A stretch of 64,000 nt of DNA from Cyrtodaria siliqua. Taxonomy: Eukaryota > Mollusca > Bivalvia > Adapedonta > Hiatellidae. The notes beneath the pieces were generated by a model. It was not told where the DNA came from. It ran no database searches and saw only the letters and a program-made list of their open reading frames with translations. The stretch covers positions 248,001-312,000 of the forward strand of contig JAWPHD010001217.1 of the NCBI GenBank assembly GCA_037043455.1, written 5' to 3'. Made by a program: the position numbers and the translations under genes. The number at the start of each line of letters is the position of its first letter. Positions within the stretch are counted from its first letter, which is position 1. Shown here piece after piece: positions 45,865 to 57,180 of this stretch.

Positions 45865-46386
45865 GTAGACTAGTGGTACTGGCGTATGCATCGTTTCAGG
45901 AGTATCCGGTGCTGCAGCAGACTAGTGGTGCTGGCGTCTGCATCGTTTCAGGAGTATCCGGTGCTGCAGTAGATTAGTGGTGCTTGCGTCTGCATCGTTT
46001 CAGGAGTATCCGGTGCTGCAGTAGACTAGTGGTGCTGGCGTCTGCAACGTTTCAGGAGTATCCGGTGCTGCAGTAGACTAGTGGTGATGGCGTCTGCATC
46101 GTTTCAGGAGTATCCGGTGCAGCAGTATACTAGTGGTGCTGGCGTCTGCATCGTTTCAGGAGTATCCGGTGCTGCAGTAGACTAGTGGTGCTGGCGTCTG
46201 CATCGTTTCAGGAGTATCCGTTGCAGCAGTAGACTAGGGGTGCTGGCGTCTGCATCGTTTCAGGAGTATCTGGTGCTGCAGTAGACTAGTGGTGCTGGCG
46301 TCTGCATCATTTCAGGAGTATCCGGTGCTGCAGTAGACTAGTGGTGCTGGCGTCTGCACCGTTTCAGGAGTATCCGGTGCTGCAGT
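45865..46386 (+). repeat. 52-bp tandem repeat, ten copies, directly upstream of a LINE
   Basis: Consensus gtagactagtggtgctggcg + tctgcatcgtttcaggagta + tccggtgctgca. Units are regular at 52 bp and clearly GC-richer than the surrounding AT-rich DNA. The array ends 74 bp before the first residue of the LINE endonuclease frame at 46461. Some LINEs carry tandem promoter monomers in the 5' UTR; this placement fits that model but no transcription data support it. Confidence 0.95.
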
Positions 46387-46460
46387 TGAGCTCTCATTGT
46401 TATATTATCACGTATATTTGCGACAAATTTATTTTCAAAGCGTTTAATTAAAAATCGAAC

Positions 46461-47390
46461 TTGTCAACTGGTACTAGCTTAACTTTATTTCATCTTAATA
46501 TTAGAAGCATTCGTAATAAACTTGAATTTATTAAGGATAATTATACTGACTTTGATATGTTGTGTTTTACCGAGACACATCTTATATATGAAATAACTGA
46601 CGATTTCTTACTTATTGAAAATTTTGTTTCTACTTATAGGAAAGACAGCACTGCTCATTCTGGAGGTATTTTATTGTACGTTTCGTCAAATATAATATCC
46701 AACAGAGTACACGAACATATTTTACCAGAATCTATATGGATTGAAATTAAAAATCGTAACGAAACCATACTTATATGCACTGTGTATCGTAAACCTAATA
46801 GTAATGTAGACTTCTGGAACAGATTTAATTTAAGTACTGTGCAATCGTTAGAAAGAGCAAAGAGTATAATTATAGTTGGAGATGTAAATGAGAACCAGTT
46901 AAACTTGAATAATCATCAACTGAAAGATGTAATGTTGATTAGTAATCTCACCAATGTTATTACAGAACCAACCCGAGTCACTGACAATTCTTTAACTTTA
47001 ATTGATCCAGTAGTTATGTCAGATTCTGTTAAAGCACATGACTTTGGTATTATTATAACAGCACGGGACGTTACTGACCATTTCGGTACATACATTTGTT
47101 TTAATTTCAATCAAATTATTACATCATCATTCACAAGACAAGTTTTGAATTATAAAAATGGTGATTTTATCAAATTAAACAGACTCATAGAAGATACTGA
47201 TTGGTCCTTTCTTCATAATAATAATTTAGAAGTTGCGAGCAATGATTTTACAAGTAAGTTTATGAAGTTAATTCAAATATGCATACCCTCTAATCAAGTA
47301 ACTATACGACCGAATGATAAACCTTGGTATGATTCTGAGATTCGTCGAACTTCAAAACAACGTGACCGAAAAAAACCGTATCGCATTTAA
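46461..47390 (+). pseudogene. LINE ORF2, endonuclease part
   Basis: 309 codons. The N-terminus reads LTLFHLNIRSIRNKLEFIKD, with the conserved Asn of APE-type endonucleases; CFTETHL at about residue 35-42 supplies the Glu motif; IIVGDVNENQL at about residue 137-147 is the GDFN-type motif with changes; DVTDHFGTYICF at about 203-214 is the SDH motif with changes. The unchanged first and second motifs and altered third and fourth suggest an inactive enzyme. A frameshift in an A run near 47365 leads to the stop at 47388-47390; the correct frame continues at 47366-47669. The start codon is uncertain, since the frame opens at a TTG or similar in AACTTGTCAACTGG. Confidence 0.88.
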
Positions 47391-47669
47391 ATCTCGTTCT
47401 AATGCGGATTAAATAGCATACAAACGTCTCAGAAATAAAGTTAATAATTTAAAAAAATATGCAAAAGAACGTTTTTTCAATAATATAGAAAGTACATTAA
47501 TCGAATCTAGTTCAAACAATCCTCGTCAATATTGGACAATTTTAAAACACCTTATTAAGTCAAACAAACATTCTGAAACTATACCCCCATTAAAAACTAC
47601 ATTATCAAACGGAGAAAGAATATATTCTGTATCTGATGTTGATAAAGCAAACTGTTTAAATGATGTTTA
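47366..47669 (+). pseudogene. LINE ORF2, linker between endonuclease and RT
   Basis: In the shifted frame: RNKVNNLKKYAKERFFNNIE, then NPRQYWTILKHLIKSNKHSE and GERIYSVSDVDKANCLNDV, with one internal stop (47411-47413, taa). This is the usual region before the RT domain (W-L-K-L-K, then 'NDYF'). It is cut at 47669 by a DNA element; the reading frame resumes at 49339. Confidence 0.85.
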
Positions 47670-49336
47670 GCTCTACTGGCCAAGGGCCAGCAGAGCTTAT
47701 GGGATGGTGTGTTGTCTGTCGTCCGTCGTCCGTCGTCTGTCGTCTGTTAACTTTTTTTCAAACGACTTCTCCTCAGAAACCGCTTGGCTAATTTTGACCA
47801 AACTTATCATGAATGATCCTGAGATGAATGCTTTTTAGATTTGTTAAAATTGGGTCAGCGCTACATCCAAGATGGCTGCCATTACCATATATAATTGAAA
47901 CCTTAAAAAATATTCTTCTCCAGAACCGCTGGACAGATTTCAACAGTTTTTCTTTTAAAATGATCGCCAATGCCTAGACTATTAACATTATTCAAATAAA
48001 GTCCCCAGGGTCAAAAATAGCTGTGTCCCGGGGGTCCAAAGTTTGTATATTGAGGTTTTGCATGTTTTTCAAATAGACATATAGGACAAAAAATTAAAAC
48101 ATCTTCTTCTCATGTATTACATGTAGCATCAGCTTATGGTCCTCTACTATGTTTGTTCAAATGGTGAAATTTGTCCCCGCCCCGGCGGTCACAGTTTTAC
48201 ATAGACTTATTTAGGATTTTTTTTTAAAAATATTTTTCGCGGAAACTACAACAGCCAGAGGTTTGATATTTTGCATTCACTATAAGCTTATGGTCCTTTA
48301 CCAACTTTGTTCAAATGGTGACCCTCGGTTCACATTTGACCCCGCCCCAAGGGTCACATGTTTTACATAGACATGTATAGGGAAAAACTTAAACAATCTT
48401 CCCCTTTGAAACTGCAAGATCCAGAGGTTTAATATTTTGCATTTGCTATAAGCTTGTGGTCCTCTACCAAGTTTGTTGAAATGGTGACCCAAGGGTCACA
48501 TTTGGCCCCACCCCTGGGTCACAGTTTTACATAGGCTTGTATAGGGAAAAACTGAAATAAATCTTCTTCTCTGGAACCACATGGCACAGAGCTCTCATGT
48601 ATTACATGTAGCATCAGCTTTAAGGTCCTCTACTAAGTTTGTTCAAATGGTGACCCTGGGGTCAAATTTGTCCCCGCCCCGAGGTTCACAGTTTTACGTA
48701 GACTTATATAGGATCTTTTTTTAAAAAATCTTCTTCTCGGAAACTACAAGAGCCAGAGGTTTGATATTTTACATTTATTATAAGCTTATGGTCCTTTACC
48801 AACTTTGTTCATATGGTGACCGTGGGGTCACATTTGGCCCCGCCCCAAGGGTCACATGTTTTACATAGACATGTATAGGAATAAAACTTAAAAAATCTTC
48901 TTCTCGGAAACTGCAAGAGCCAGAGGTTTAATATTTTGCTGTTGCTATAAGCTTATGGTCATGTACCAATTTTGTTCAAATTGTGACCCTGGGGTCACAT
49001 CTGGCCCCGCCCCGCTGGGGTCACAGTTGTACATATATGCTTGTTTTATTCTTTTAATTTCTTTATTTTTTAATTATTTTTTTTTATATTATATATTTTT
49101 TTTTATTATTTTTTTTTATTTTTTTAATTTTTATTATTTTTTTTTTTATTTTTTTTTATTTTTTTTTTTTATTATTATTTTTTATTTTTATTTACTTGGA
49201 AAACCAGCCAGATAGGACCAGTAATGGCGGAGTTATGGCTATATTTTGCCTCTTTAAGACGATAGTCACTTGCTTCATTGATGTCATAAGAGCCATATTA
49301 GCCAGTAGAGCGTCCCACAGGCCCTCTTGTGCCTCT
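47670..49336. mobile_element. 1.67-kb TA-flanked repeat element inserted in the LINE
   Basis: Flanked by ta at 47668-47669 and 49337-49338. Removing the element and one ta restores the LINE reading frame exactly. The left end is a hairpin, GCTCTACTGGCC aag GGCCAGCAGAGC; an inverted gccagtagagc is found 26 bases before the right end. Inside are gtccgtcgtccgtcgtctgtc runs, five or so 180-190 bp units around gttcaaatggtgaccctgggg and gccccgccccaagggtcaca, and a T-rich tract at 49030-49195. The element type is common in bivalve genomes. Frames within it are by-products. Confidence 0.85.
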
Positions 49337-49338
49337 TA

Positions 49339-49560
49339 TTTTGTTTCAATTGCCTCAATTGATGAAACGAACGCAGTTTTACCAAATTTTGTTACAAAAA
49401 CAGATACCTGTTTAGACAATATTTCTGTTACCGAATCAGAAATTATGGATTTTTTAAAAATATTAGACATTAACAAAGCAACAAGAAACGATGGAATAAG
49501 TCAAAAAGTACTGAAAGAAACAGCTGTAACGATTTGAAAATCTCTTTGTATTTTATGTAA
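49339..49560 (+). pseudogene. LINE ORF2, start of RT region
   Basis: Encodes YFVSIASIDETNAVLPNFVT, then VTESEIMDFLKILDINKATR and NDGISQKVLKETAVTI, followed by a stop (49535-49537) and KSLCILCN. This is the conserved 'DISP..LK' start of the RT palm. It is cut at 49560-49566 by a second element. Confidence 0.85.
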
Positions 49561-49566
49561 TAGATA

Positions 49567-49835
49567 GAGTCTGGTCTCAGCGAGTTGGCTTATTTAAACA
49601 CCGAGATGGGCGTAGCCCATCGAGGTGTTTAAATAACCAACGAGCTGAGACAGACTCTATCTTTTTTGTAGCATGGTGTACTTCGTAACACCGTGACGGC
49701 ATATTGACCGTACTCTAAATTCCAATATGCGGTAGTTGTAGTACGGCTTAGCCACGCCCCTTTAGTTACCTTAAATTAAACGATTTAATGCTCTGCATTT
49801 ATCAAAGGAAATGTCACCGACCATGCTACAAATAG
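49567..49835. mobile_element. 269-bp foldback element inserted in the LINE
   Basis: Flanked by tagata at 49561-49566 and 49836-49841, a likely 6-bp target duplication. The left part is a long hairpin: about 50 bases each side of a 3-base loop at 49612-49614, with arms gagtctggtctcagcgagtt ... gatgggc and gcccatc ... ctgagacagactctat. The right part is bounded by gtagcatggt (49669-49678) and its inverse accatgctac (49820-49829). So it has two nested inverted-repeat structures. No open frame. Confidence 0.85.
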
Positions 49836-49841
49836 TAGATA

Positions 49842-50590
49842 GTTGAACGAATCTTATTTTCCAGGACATTTGGAAATTTGCAAACGTTATGACACTTTTC
49901 AAAAGAGGTCTTACATATAGTTCGACTAATTATAGACCAATCTCGCTGCTAAGTTGTGCAGGGAAAGTTTTTGAACGTGTCGTTTATAAGTTTATTTATA
50001 ACCATTTACATATTAATAACTTATTTTTCAAATATCAATCTGGTTTTCTCACAGGCCATTCGACAGTTCATCAACTTATCGATATATATCATAATATTTG
50101 TCAAGCTTTTGACGCCAAACAATATACGTGTATTGTATTCGCAGATATCTCTAGAGCTTTTGATAGGGTATGGCATAAAGCGCTTTTATTTAAACTTAAG
50201 CAAAATGGAGTTCATGGTAAATTACTTTCTTGGATTGAAAGTTATCTTAATAAAAGAAGGCAACAAGTATTTGTCCGAAACGCGTATTTTGAAATCAAAA
50301 ACATAACCGCGGTCGTTCCTCAAGGCTCTGTGCTCAGACCCCTTTTGTTTTTAATATATGTTAATGATATGTCCGAAAATATGTTAAGCATAGTTCGTTT
50401 GTTTGCCGATGATAGTTCTTTTTCAGTATCCACTTCAAGAACTGATGATATGGAGGGTATTCTAAACCATGATTTTAACATTGATTCAAACTGGTCAAAA
50501 ACATGGTTAGTTCAGTTAAACGCCAGTAAAACTGAAGCATTATTTTTTTCAAAAAACAATGAACAGCGTCGGCCTAATCTTATTTTAGAC
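49842..50590 (+). pseudogene. LINE ORF2, reverse transcriptase core
   Basis: Open from 49889. Motifs in order: NYRPISLLSCAGKVFERVVY, GFLTGHSTVHQL, CIVFADISRAFDRVWHKALL (first catalytic Asp), LLSWIESYLNKRRQQV, VPQGSVLRPLLFLIYVNDM, IVRLFADDSSFSVS (FADD, the catalytic Asp pair) and WLVQLNASKTEALFFSK. The core is intact; this order and spacing are those of the CR1/Jockey group of non-LTR elements. The element is truncated after FFSKNNEQRRPNLILD at about 50590, so thumb, C-terminus and 3' UTR are missing. Confidence 0.92.
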
Positions 50591-50735
50591 AGACAGACAG
50601 ACAGATATTTTTTTATTGATTTAAACCTTACAAGTTTATCATCATATACAATATGCAAACATTTATTCGTGACAGAATAAACAAAACAAACAAACAACAA
50701 AAACATAATTTTGCACACAAGTTTCAAATAAATTA
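50588..50735 (-). repeat. Retroposon 3' end with (TCTG)n tail
   Basis: On the minus strand the segment reads gtttattctgtcacgaataa, atgtttgcatattgtatatg and tttaaatcaataaaaaaata, then ctgtctgtctgtctgtct at the junction with the truncated LINE. A simple tetranucleotide tail suggests insertion of another non-LTR 3' end in opposite orientation. Confidence 0.55.
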
Positions 50736-50745
50736 TATTATTGAA

Positions 50746-52772
50746 TAACCATCAGTAGGTATATGAGTGTAGTTTATATAGTTATAATGACCATGTTACA
50801 ATCACTGTTAGAGTTACCAAAAGTAGGTACATGAGTGCAGTTTATATAGTAATAATTACTTTGTTACAATCACTATTAGAGCAACCAATTGTTGGTATAT
50901 GAGTGCAGTTTATACAGTAATAATTACTTTGTTATAATCACTATTAGAGCAACCAGTACTAGGTATATGAGTGCAGTTTATATAGTAATAATAACTTTGT
51001 TATAATCACTATTAGAGTAACCAATAGCAGGTATATGGGTGCCGTTTATATAGTAATAATTACTTTGTTAAAATCACAATTAGTAACCAATAGTTGGTAT
51101 ATGAGTGCAGTTTATATAGTAATAAATATTTTGTTACAATCACTATTAGAGTAACCAATAGTAGGTATATGAATGCAGTTTATATAGTAATAATTACTTT
51201 GTTATAATCACTATTAGAGAAATCAATAGTAGGTATATGATTGCAGATTATATCGTAATAATGACTTTGTTACAACCACTATTAGAGTAACCAATAGTAG
51301 GTTTATCAGTGCAGTTTATATAGTAATAATGACTTTGTTACGGTCACTATTAGAGTAACCATTAGTAGGTATATGGGAGCAGTATATATAGTAATAATTA
51401 CTTTGTTACAATCACAATTAGTAATCATTAGTTGGTATTGGTATTGGTATATGAGAGCAGTTTATATAGTAATAAATACTTTGTTACAATAACTATTAGA
51501 GTAACCAATAGTAGGTATATGAATGCTGTTTATATAGTAATAATTACTTTGTTACAATCACTATTGGAGAAATATGAGTGCAGATTATATAGTAATAATG
51601 ACTTTGTTACAATCACTATTAGTGTAACCAATAATAGGTATATGAGTGCAGTTTATATAGTAATAATTACTTTGTTACAAACATTATTAGTAACCTATAG
51701 TAGGTATATGAGTGCAGTTTATATAGTAATAATTACTTTGTTAAAATCACTATTAGAGTAACCAATAGTTGGTATATGAGTGCAGTTTATATAGTAATAA
51801 CTACTTTGTTACAATCACTATTAGAGTAACCAATAGTAGGTATATGAGTGCAGTTTATATAGTAATAATGACTTTGTTACAATCACTTTTAGTTACCAAT
51901 AGTAGGAATATGAGTGCAGTTTATATAGAAATAATCACTTTGTTACAATCACTATTAGAGTAACCAGTAGTTGGTATATGAATGCAGCTTATATAGTAAT
52001 AATGACATAGTAGGCAGTTTATATAGTAATAGTGACTTTGTTACAATCACTATTAGAGTAACCAATAGTAGGTATATGAGTGCAGTTTATTTAATAATAA
52101 TTACTTTGTTAGAATCACTATTAGGGTAACCAATAGTAGGTATATGAGTGCAGTTTATATAGTAATAATGACATAGTAAGTATATGAGTGCAATTTATAT
52201 ATTAATAATGACTTTGTTACTATCACTGTTAGAGTAACCAATAGTAGGTATATGTGTGCAGTTTATATAGTAATAATTACTTTGTTACAATCACAATTAG
52301 AGTAACCATTAGTAGGTATATGAATGTAGTTTATATAGTAATAATGACTTTGTTAAATCACAATTAGAGTAACAAATAGTAGGTATATGAGTGCAGTTTA
52401 TATAGTAATAATGACTTTGTTACAATAACTATTAGTAACCAATAGTAGGTATATGAGTGCAGTTTATATAGTAATAAATACTGTGTTATAATCACTATTA
52501 GAGTAACCAATAGTAGGTATATGAGTGCAGTTTATATAGTAATAATGACTTTGTTACAATCACTATTAGAGTAACCAATAGTTGGTATATGAGTGCAGTT
52601 TATATAGTAATAATTTCTTTGTTACAATTACTATTAGAGTAACCAATAGTAGATATATGAGTGCAGTTTATATAGTAATAATGACTTTGTTACAATCACT
52701 ATTAGTAACCAATAGTAGGTATATTAGTGCAGTTATATAGTAATAATTACTTTGTTACGATCACTATTCGTA
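50746..52772. repeat. 68-bp minisatellite, about 30 copies
   Basis: Consensus agtaggtatatgagtgcagt + ttatatagtaataattactt + tgttacaatcactattagag + taaccaat. Variants lack gag (65 bp) or have agtgacttt/atgacttt. Lies between the truncated LINE and the CUB exon, probably within an intron of the minus-strand gene. Plus-strand open frames 51432-51963 are by-products. Confidence 0.97.
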
Positions 52773-52934
52773 AAGATCTTTTATAATTCGTAAAACTCTT
52801 GATCAAGTTTATTAGTAACGAATAACAACCAATATAAAACGAGAATGGCTTCGCAACTTTCTATAAAGCATTATTATCTATTTCCCGAATTGTTCAAGCT
52901 TTTGGAATGACAGCCATTGCACAAGTATACTTAC

Positions 52935-53023
52935 CACAATCCTTTTATCAGATGTGGTTTCGATTAACCAGCGGTAATCCATTAAATTGATGTATTCGGC
53001 ACTGGAAATACTAATTGCATTTT
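52935..53023 (-). CDS. CUB-domain exon (5' part of the domain)
   Basis: Acceptor gctatctttcag ends at 53024, donor GTG|GTAAGT begins at 52934, both near consensus. The 89-base exon (phase 1 in, 0 out) encodes NAISISSAEYINLMDYRWLI then ETTSDKRIV. Pattern I-S-S-x-x-Y ... Y-R-W-L-I ... R-I-V is that of CUB-domain strands 1-3 (IxSxxYP, YxWxI, RIxLxF). The first Cys of the domain comes from the preceding exon (SCV), whose phase-1 end joins correctly. The next CUB exons should lie at lower coordinates; I did not find them before the 68-bp array and LINE. Confidence 0.72.
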
Positions 53024-53232
53024 CTGAAAGATAGCATTGCTATATTACAAACAAAGATACGTTACATCAATATGAATATCAAGTATATCTTAGTGATTTA
53101 AATAACATGACACGAGAACATTAAGTTTGACGAACAACTTTGAAATTTGAACGAGTAAGCTTTTTAGATAGCACAGCATAGAAGGTCTTTTAATATCCTT
53201 CCGCAGATATTGCTATTTCAGAAATATTTTAC

Positions 53233-53388
53233 CTACGCAGCTGTCGTAACAATCGTAACAAGTTGCGGCACAATCACAGCTGTGCACATTTCGTTGGTAA
53301 TAGTCATAATCAACTCTGGTACCGGTTAGTGTACAGGAACTCACTGATTGACACGATAGGTCCGGAGGGTTACAGGTAGTCGGATCAT
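53233..53388 (-). CDS. Eight-cysteine module exon of the same gene
   Basis: In phase 1-1 the 156 bases encode DPTTCNPPDLSCQSVSSC, then TLTGTRVDYDYYQRNVHSC and DCAATCYDCYDSCV. Eight cysteines in 51 residues mark an extracellular disulphide-rich module; C-x-C-x3-C at its centre recalls somatomedin-B-like modules but the rest does not fit, so it is unassigned. Donor TAG|GTAAAA at 53232 is good. The expected acceptor position reads AA (53390-53389) instead of AG, and an in-frame stop lies just upstream, so either the site is mutated, the base is an assembly error, or the exon is dead. Length and phase fit joining the EGF exon before it and the CUB exon after it. Confidence 0.62.
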
Positions 53389-54776
53389 TTTAAACAAACA
53401 TTGTCAAGTATATGTTACAGAAAAGTGAAATTTCTGATTATTTTATATATAGATAGACATTAATTCTCATATCAATAAACAACCAAACATATATCCATTT
53501 ACAAACACACATACTCTACACATTTTGTTTCTATTTATTTAAATTGTCTTCATTAATTAAACGAACATATGAAAATAACTACTCGTATAATATTTATTTA
53601 AAAATAGCAGTTTGATTAATTTAATTTGTGGTCCATAGAAAACCATTGCACATGCAAATATATTGTAGTGTTAGAGTCGAATTTATAAATTCTTAAAGGG
53701 ACACAAGATTGTCTATAGGTATATATCCAGTTTTACAATAGTACCTTAGTTTGTTTATTACATGTCTATAAGTATATATCCAGCTTTACAATATTACCTT
53801 AGTTTATTCATTAAATGTCTGTTTGTATGCTGATTTCTTGTATTCTATTAGCAAATAGAACAGACACAAATGCATTTTTACCATATGACATCATTTGTTC
53901 GAGGCATTCATTACAAATAGTAGCTAGTATTAAAATAAACCCACTTTAATAGTAAATTGGACGCCTCGTATATTAAAACTTGTATATCAACTGACCTTGT
54001 CACTTAATATACACTTGCAACAGTTATGAGTTATGGGTGTTACGGGTAAGATAAAGGAGTTCAGAAAAGCTTGTTAAATACTTCCCTACACATCTTTGTA
54101 GACCTGTGACCTCAATTAAAATAAACGTCATTATTTGAACAAATAAAACCTATGCTACATGCATAGGCTCTAGCTAGTATTGTTTTAGAAAGATGGTGTT
54201 TAACGTGTTTCCCTTTACGTCTATGTTAAGCATTTAATCTCAAGAATGGGCAAAATGTGGCACCACGGTCACCATGTTGAAGACTATTAGTGTATGCTAC
54301 ATGTAAATATTAGCCATCTAGTTTTAAAATGTGTAGTTCCAGAGAAGAAACAAGGTTCAATACTTTGCATAGTATAAAATTTACTCATTCGCGATACTTT
54401 TAATATGATATGTTGGTGCATAGAAAAGAAGTTACTATAGGTAGAAAGCGTTTCAAAATGATGTACGGAAATATTCCGACATGATTTATTTAAATTCATC
54501 CTGAACAAAAGGGGTAAACTGTGATCGATATCAGTCAGCAATCCTGGATTCTTACTTAGTTTCATATAACGCCGCCATTTAACGTGTCGAAATTGTATCA
54601 ATATAACCCGATTTGCTTATTTGTACGACTGGTTAAACAGGCGATTAATCAATTAATTTCAGAGGATCTGAAAAAAGCGACGATAACACGTTCTAAGGGT
54701 AGATACTATGGAAAGTAATTAACACGATGAGTCATGGTGCATTGACGCAGTAGTGTCTGCCGACATGTAAAGGACT
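53389..54776. other. Presumed intron; small tandem repeat
   Basis: AT-rich. At about 53712-53820 a 53-bp unit (tgtctataggtatatatcca + gttttacaatagtaccttag) occurs twice. The minus frame at 54287-54601 has no recognisable motif. Confidence 0.5.
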
Positions 54777-55585
54777 ATATAGAGGATGCTTCGTGAGTGC
54801 TTAATGTAGAGGAATATATAGAGGATGCTTCGTTAGGGCTTATTGTAGAGGAATATATAGAGGATGCTTCGTGAGTGCTTATTGTACAGGAATATATAGA
54901 GGATGCTTCGTGAGTGCTTAATGTAGAGGAATATATAGAGGATGCTTCGTGAGTGTTTATTGTACAGGAATATATAGAGGATGCTTCGTGAGTGCTTAAT
55001 GTAGAGGAATATATAGAGGATGCTTCGTGAGTGCTTAATGTAGAGGAATATATAGAGGATGCTTCGTGAGTGCTTATTGTAAAGGAATATATAGAGGATG
55101 CTTCGTGAGTGCTTAATGTAGAGGAATATATAGAGGATGCTTCGTGAGTGCTTATTGTACAGGAATATATAGAGGATGCTTCGTGAGTGCTTATAGTACA
55201 GGAGTATATAGAGGATGCTTCGTGAGTACTTATTGTACAGGAATATATAGAGGATGCTTCGTGAGTGCTTATTGTACAGGAATATATAGAGGATGCTTCG
55301 TGAGTGCTTATTTTACATGAAAATATAGAAGATGCTTCGTTAGGGCTTATTGTACAAGAATATATATAGGATGCTTCGTGAGTACGTATTGTACAGGAAT
55401 ATATATAGGATGCTTCTTGTGTGCTTAATGTACAGGAGAATATAAAGGATGCTTCGTGAGTGCTTATTGTACAGGAAAATATAGAGGGTGCTTCGTGAGT
55501 GTTTATTGAACAGGAATATATAGAGGGTGCTTCGTGAGTGCTTATTGTACATGAATATATAGAGGATGCTTCTTGAGTGCTTAAG
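54777..55585. repeat. 39-bp minisatellite, about 21 copies
   Basis: Consensus gaggatgcttcgtgagtgct + tattgtacaggaatatata. Since 39 is 13 codons, the minus strand stays open for 274 codons as (STHEASSIYSCTI)n. The frame begins and ends at the array edges, with no signal peptide or flanking coding sequence, so I treat it as non-coding. It lies in the presumed intron between EGF and Cys-rich exons. Confidence 0.96.
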
Positions 55586-56784
55586 AGTATTGAATTCATT
55601 AAGAGTGTTGTAAAATATATGATGTGACGGCTTGCGACGGCTTGCCGAGAATCATTGTAATTGTGCCAATGAGTTTAATTAATTCAATGATAAACTAGCA
55701 CAAGTGTGAGTTTTTTTGTTTACAATATATCTCATAATGTAACATACCGTCAGATAACGCCTTAGAGCGTGAGTCAGCGTGACGTCATTGCCGTTAAGTT
55801 ATACCACTAATTTACTTATGTATGTCCTGGCTGTATTGCAATAAGAAGTAAAAATAAAACTCTAACAGGAAAAGTAGCATTCAAGGACGACAGTCAACCA
55901 CAAACACATACGGAAATACTGCACTCTACATTGCTCTAAGAAGCCATTTTATGTGATAACAGAATTGTTACTAGAGTAACGTTTTGTGGAAACTTCATAT
56001 TTGCAGAATCTCACGACAGGCTTTACCCTAGTAATGAGATTTTATTATATAACTTTATAAAAATGCTCGTAAAATATTACAGCAAAACTAGTTTGTAGAC
56101 ATGTAGATAACACGACGTCGTCATCTCTACTTTGAGTAGGATAGTGAATAGATTCAGACAACGCTACACTATCCAGCAGCGATACTGAAATTTTGTATTC
56201 CATTGTCACAAATTGCAAATATCTAGCCATGAGGTTGGTCCAAACAGCCCACTTGTTTGCACTACAAAGAAACTAGTTTTGTTTTAATCTCAGTTGTTAA
56301 TGGGCTGAGGAAAGAGATAAGGAAAAGGAAAAAAAACATAATTATTGATAAAACTAGAAATGGACCCGCGCATACACGGGTAAACCGATGGCGGAAGAAA
56401 CGTGGATTGTAAGTGGTGCACAAGAGCGATTCACCCACCTTAAACAACAGACAGCCAGCTATACGTAAATTATCAGCAAAGTTTATACCAATAATGGAGT
56501 TTTCTATTAAACTTTCCCTTTAGTAACATCTGGAGCGATATCAGAAAACAATAATTTCCACAGTTCAATTATAGCATAGAATTACAAGATTTTAGATCCA
56601 TAAAATGTGTATGAACTTTCATTTTCATGCATATAAACTATATCTATCCATAGTCCAAGTACACCTAAATTGAAATGATATTATTTCAATTATCATATTT
56701 GGTCCATTTTATTTTACATCCTATATAAAGCTGTATTAGTTCGTTACACTAAGCTAAACTATTCATTACTACTTTCGGTATTCC
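55586..56784. other. No gene; D1 fragment at 55860-55915
   Basis: The D1 fragment reads ctctaacaggaaaagtagca and gacgacagtcaaccacaaac. Small frames at 56045-56447 on the minus strand are without motifs. Confidence 0.55.
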
Positions 56785-57180
56785 CCGTACCACGCACCTG
56801 TTATTTCGGTTATGTTTAAACGAAATTAAAAAATAAAAATAAAACAATTTTTAGAAAACAACAGCGAACTTGAAATCCATAAAGGGACGTTTGAATTGTG
56901 ACGATTGCATTGACATTCTGACGTACCGAATTCCAGCTAAGACGGCCTATTTTTGAGAAATCGTGGCTAATGTTATCTTTTTATGTTTCGGAATGTACGG
57001 TATGGTACGCTACGGCTTTTACACCCACCCTACATAATATGTTTAAATGAAATTTAAAAAATAAGAAATAATTTCAAGAAAACAACAGCGAACTTGAAAA
57101 CCATAAAGGGACGTTTTAAACGGGACGACTTCATTGACATTCTGAAGTACCGAGACCCCAGCTAAGACGGCCTGTTTGCC
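56785..57180. repeat. Two-copy tandem duplication, period about 225 bp
   Basis: aacagcgaacttgaaatccataaagggacg (about 56861) recurs as aacagcgaacttgaaaacca (about 57085); both are followed by gacgattgcattgacattctga / gacgacttcattgacattctga and ccagctaagacggcct. Diverged by about one base in ten. Confidence 0.85.

Noticed and set aside
50512..50727. Minus-strand open frame over the LINE end
   Set aside because: It overlaps the well-supported plus-strand RT frame and a retroposon tail; no motif.
54775..55599. A 274-codon minus-strand frame of STHEASSIYSCTI repeats
   Set aside because: It coincides with a 39-bp minisatellite, lacks any flanking coding sequence or signal peptide, and lies in the presumed intron of the EGF/CUB gene.
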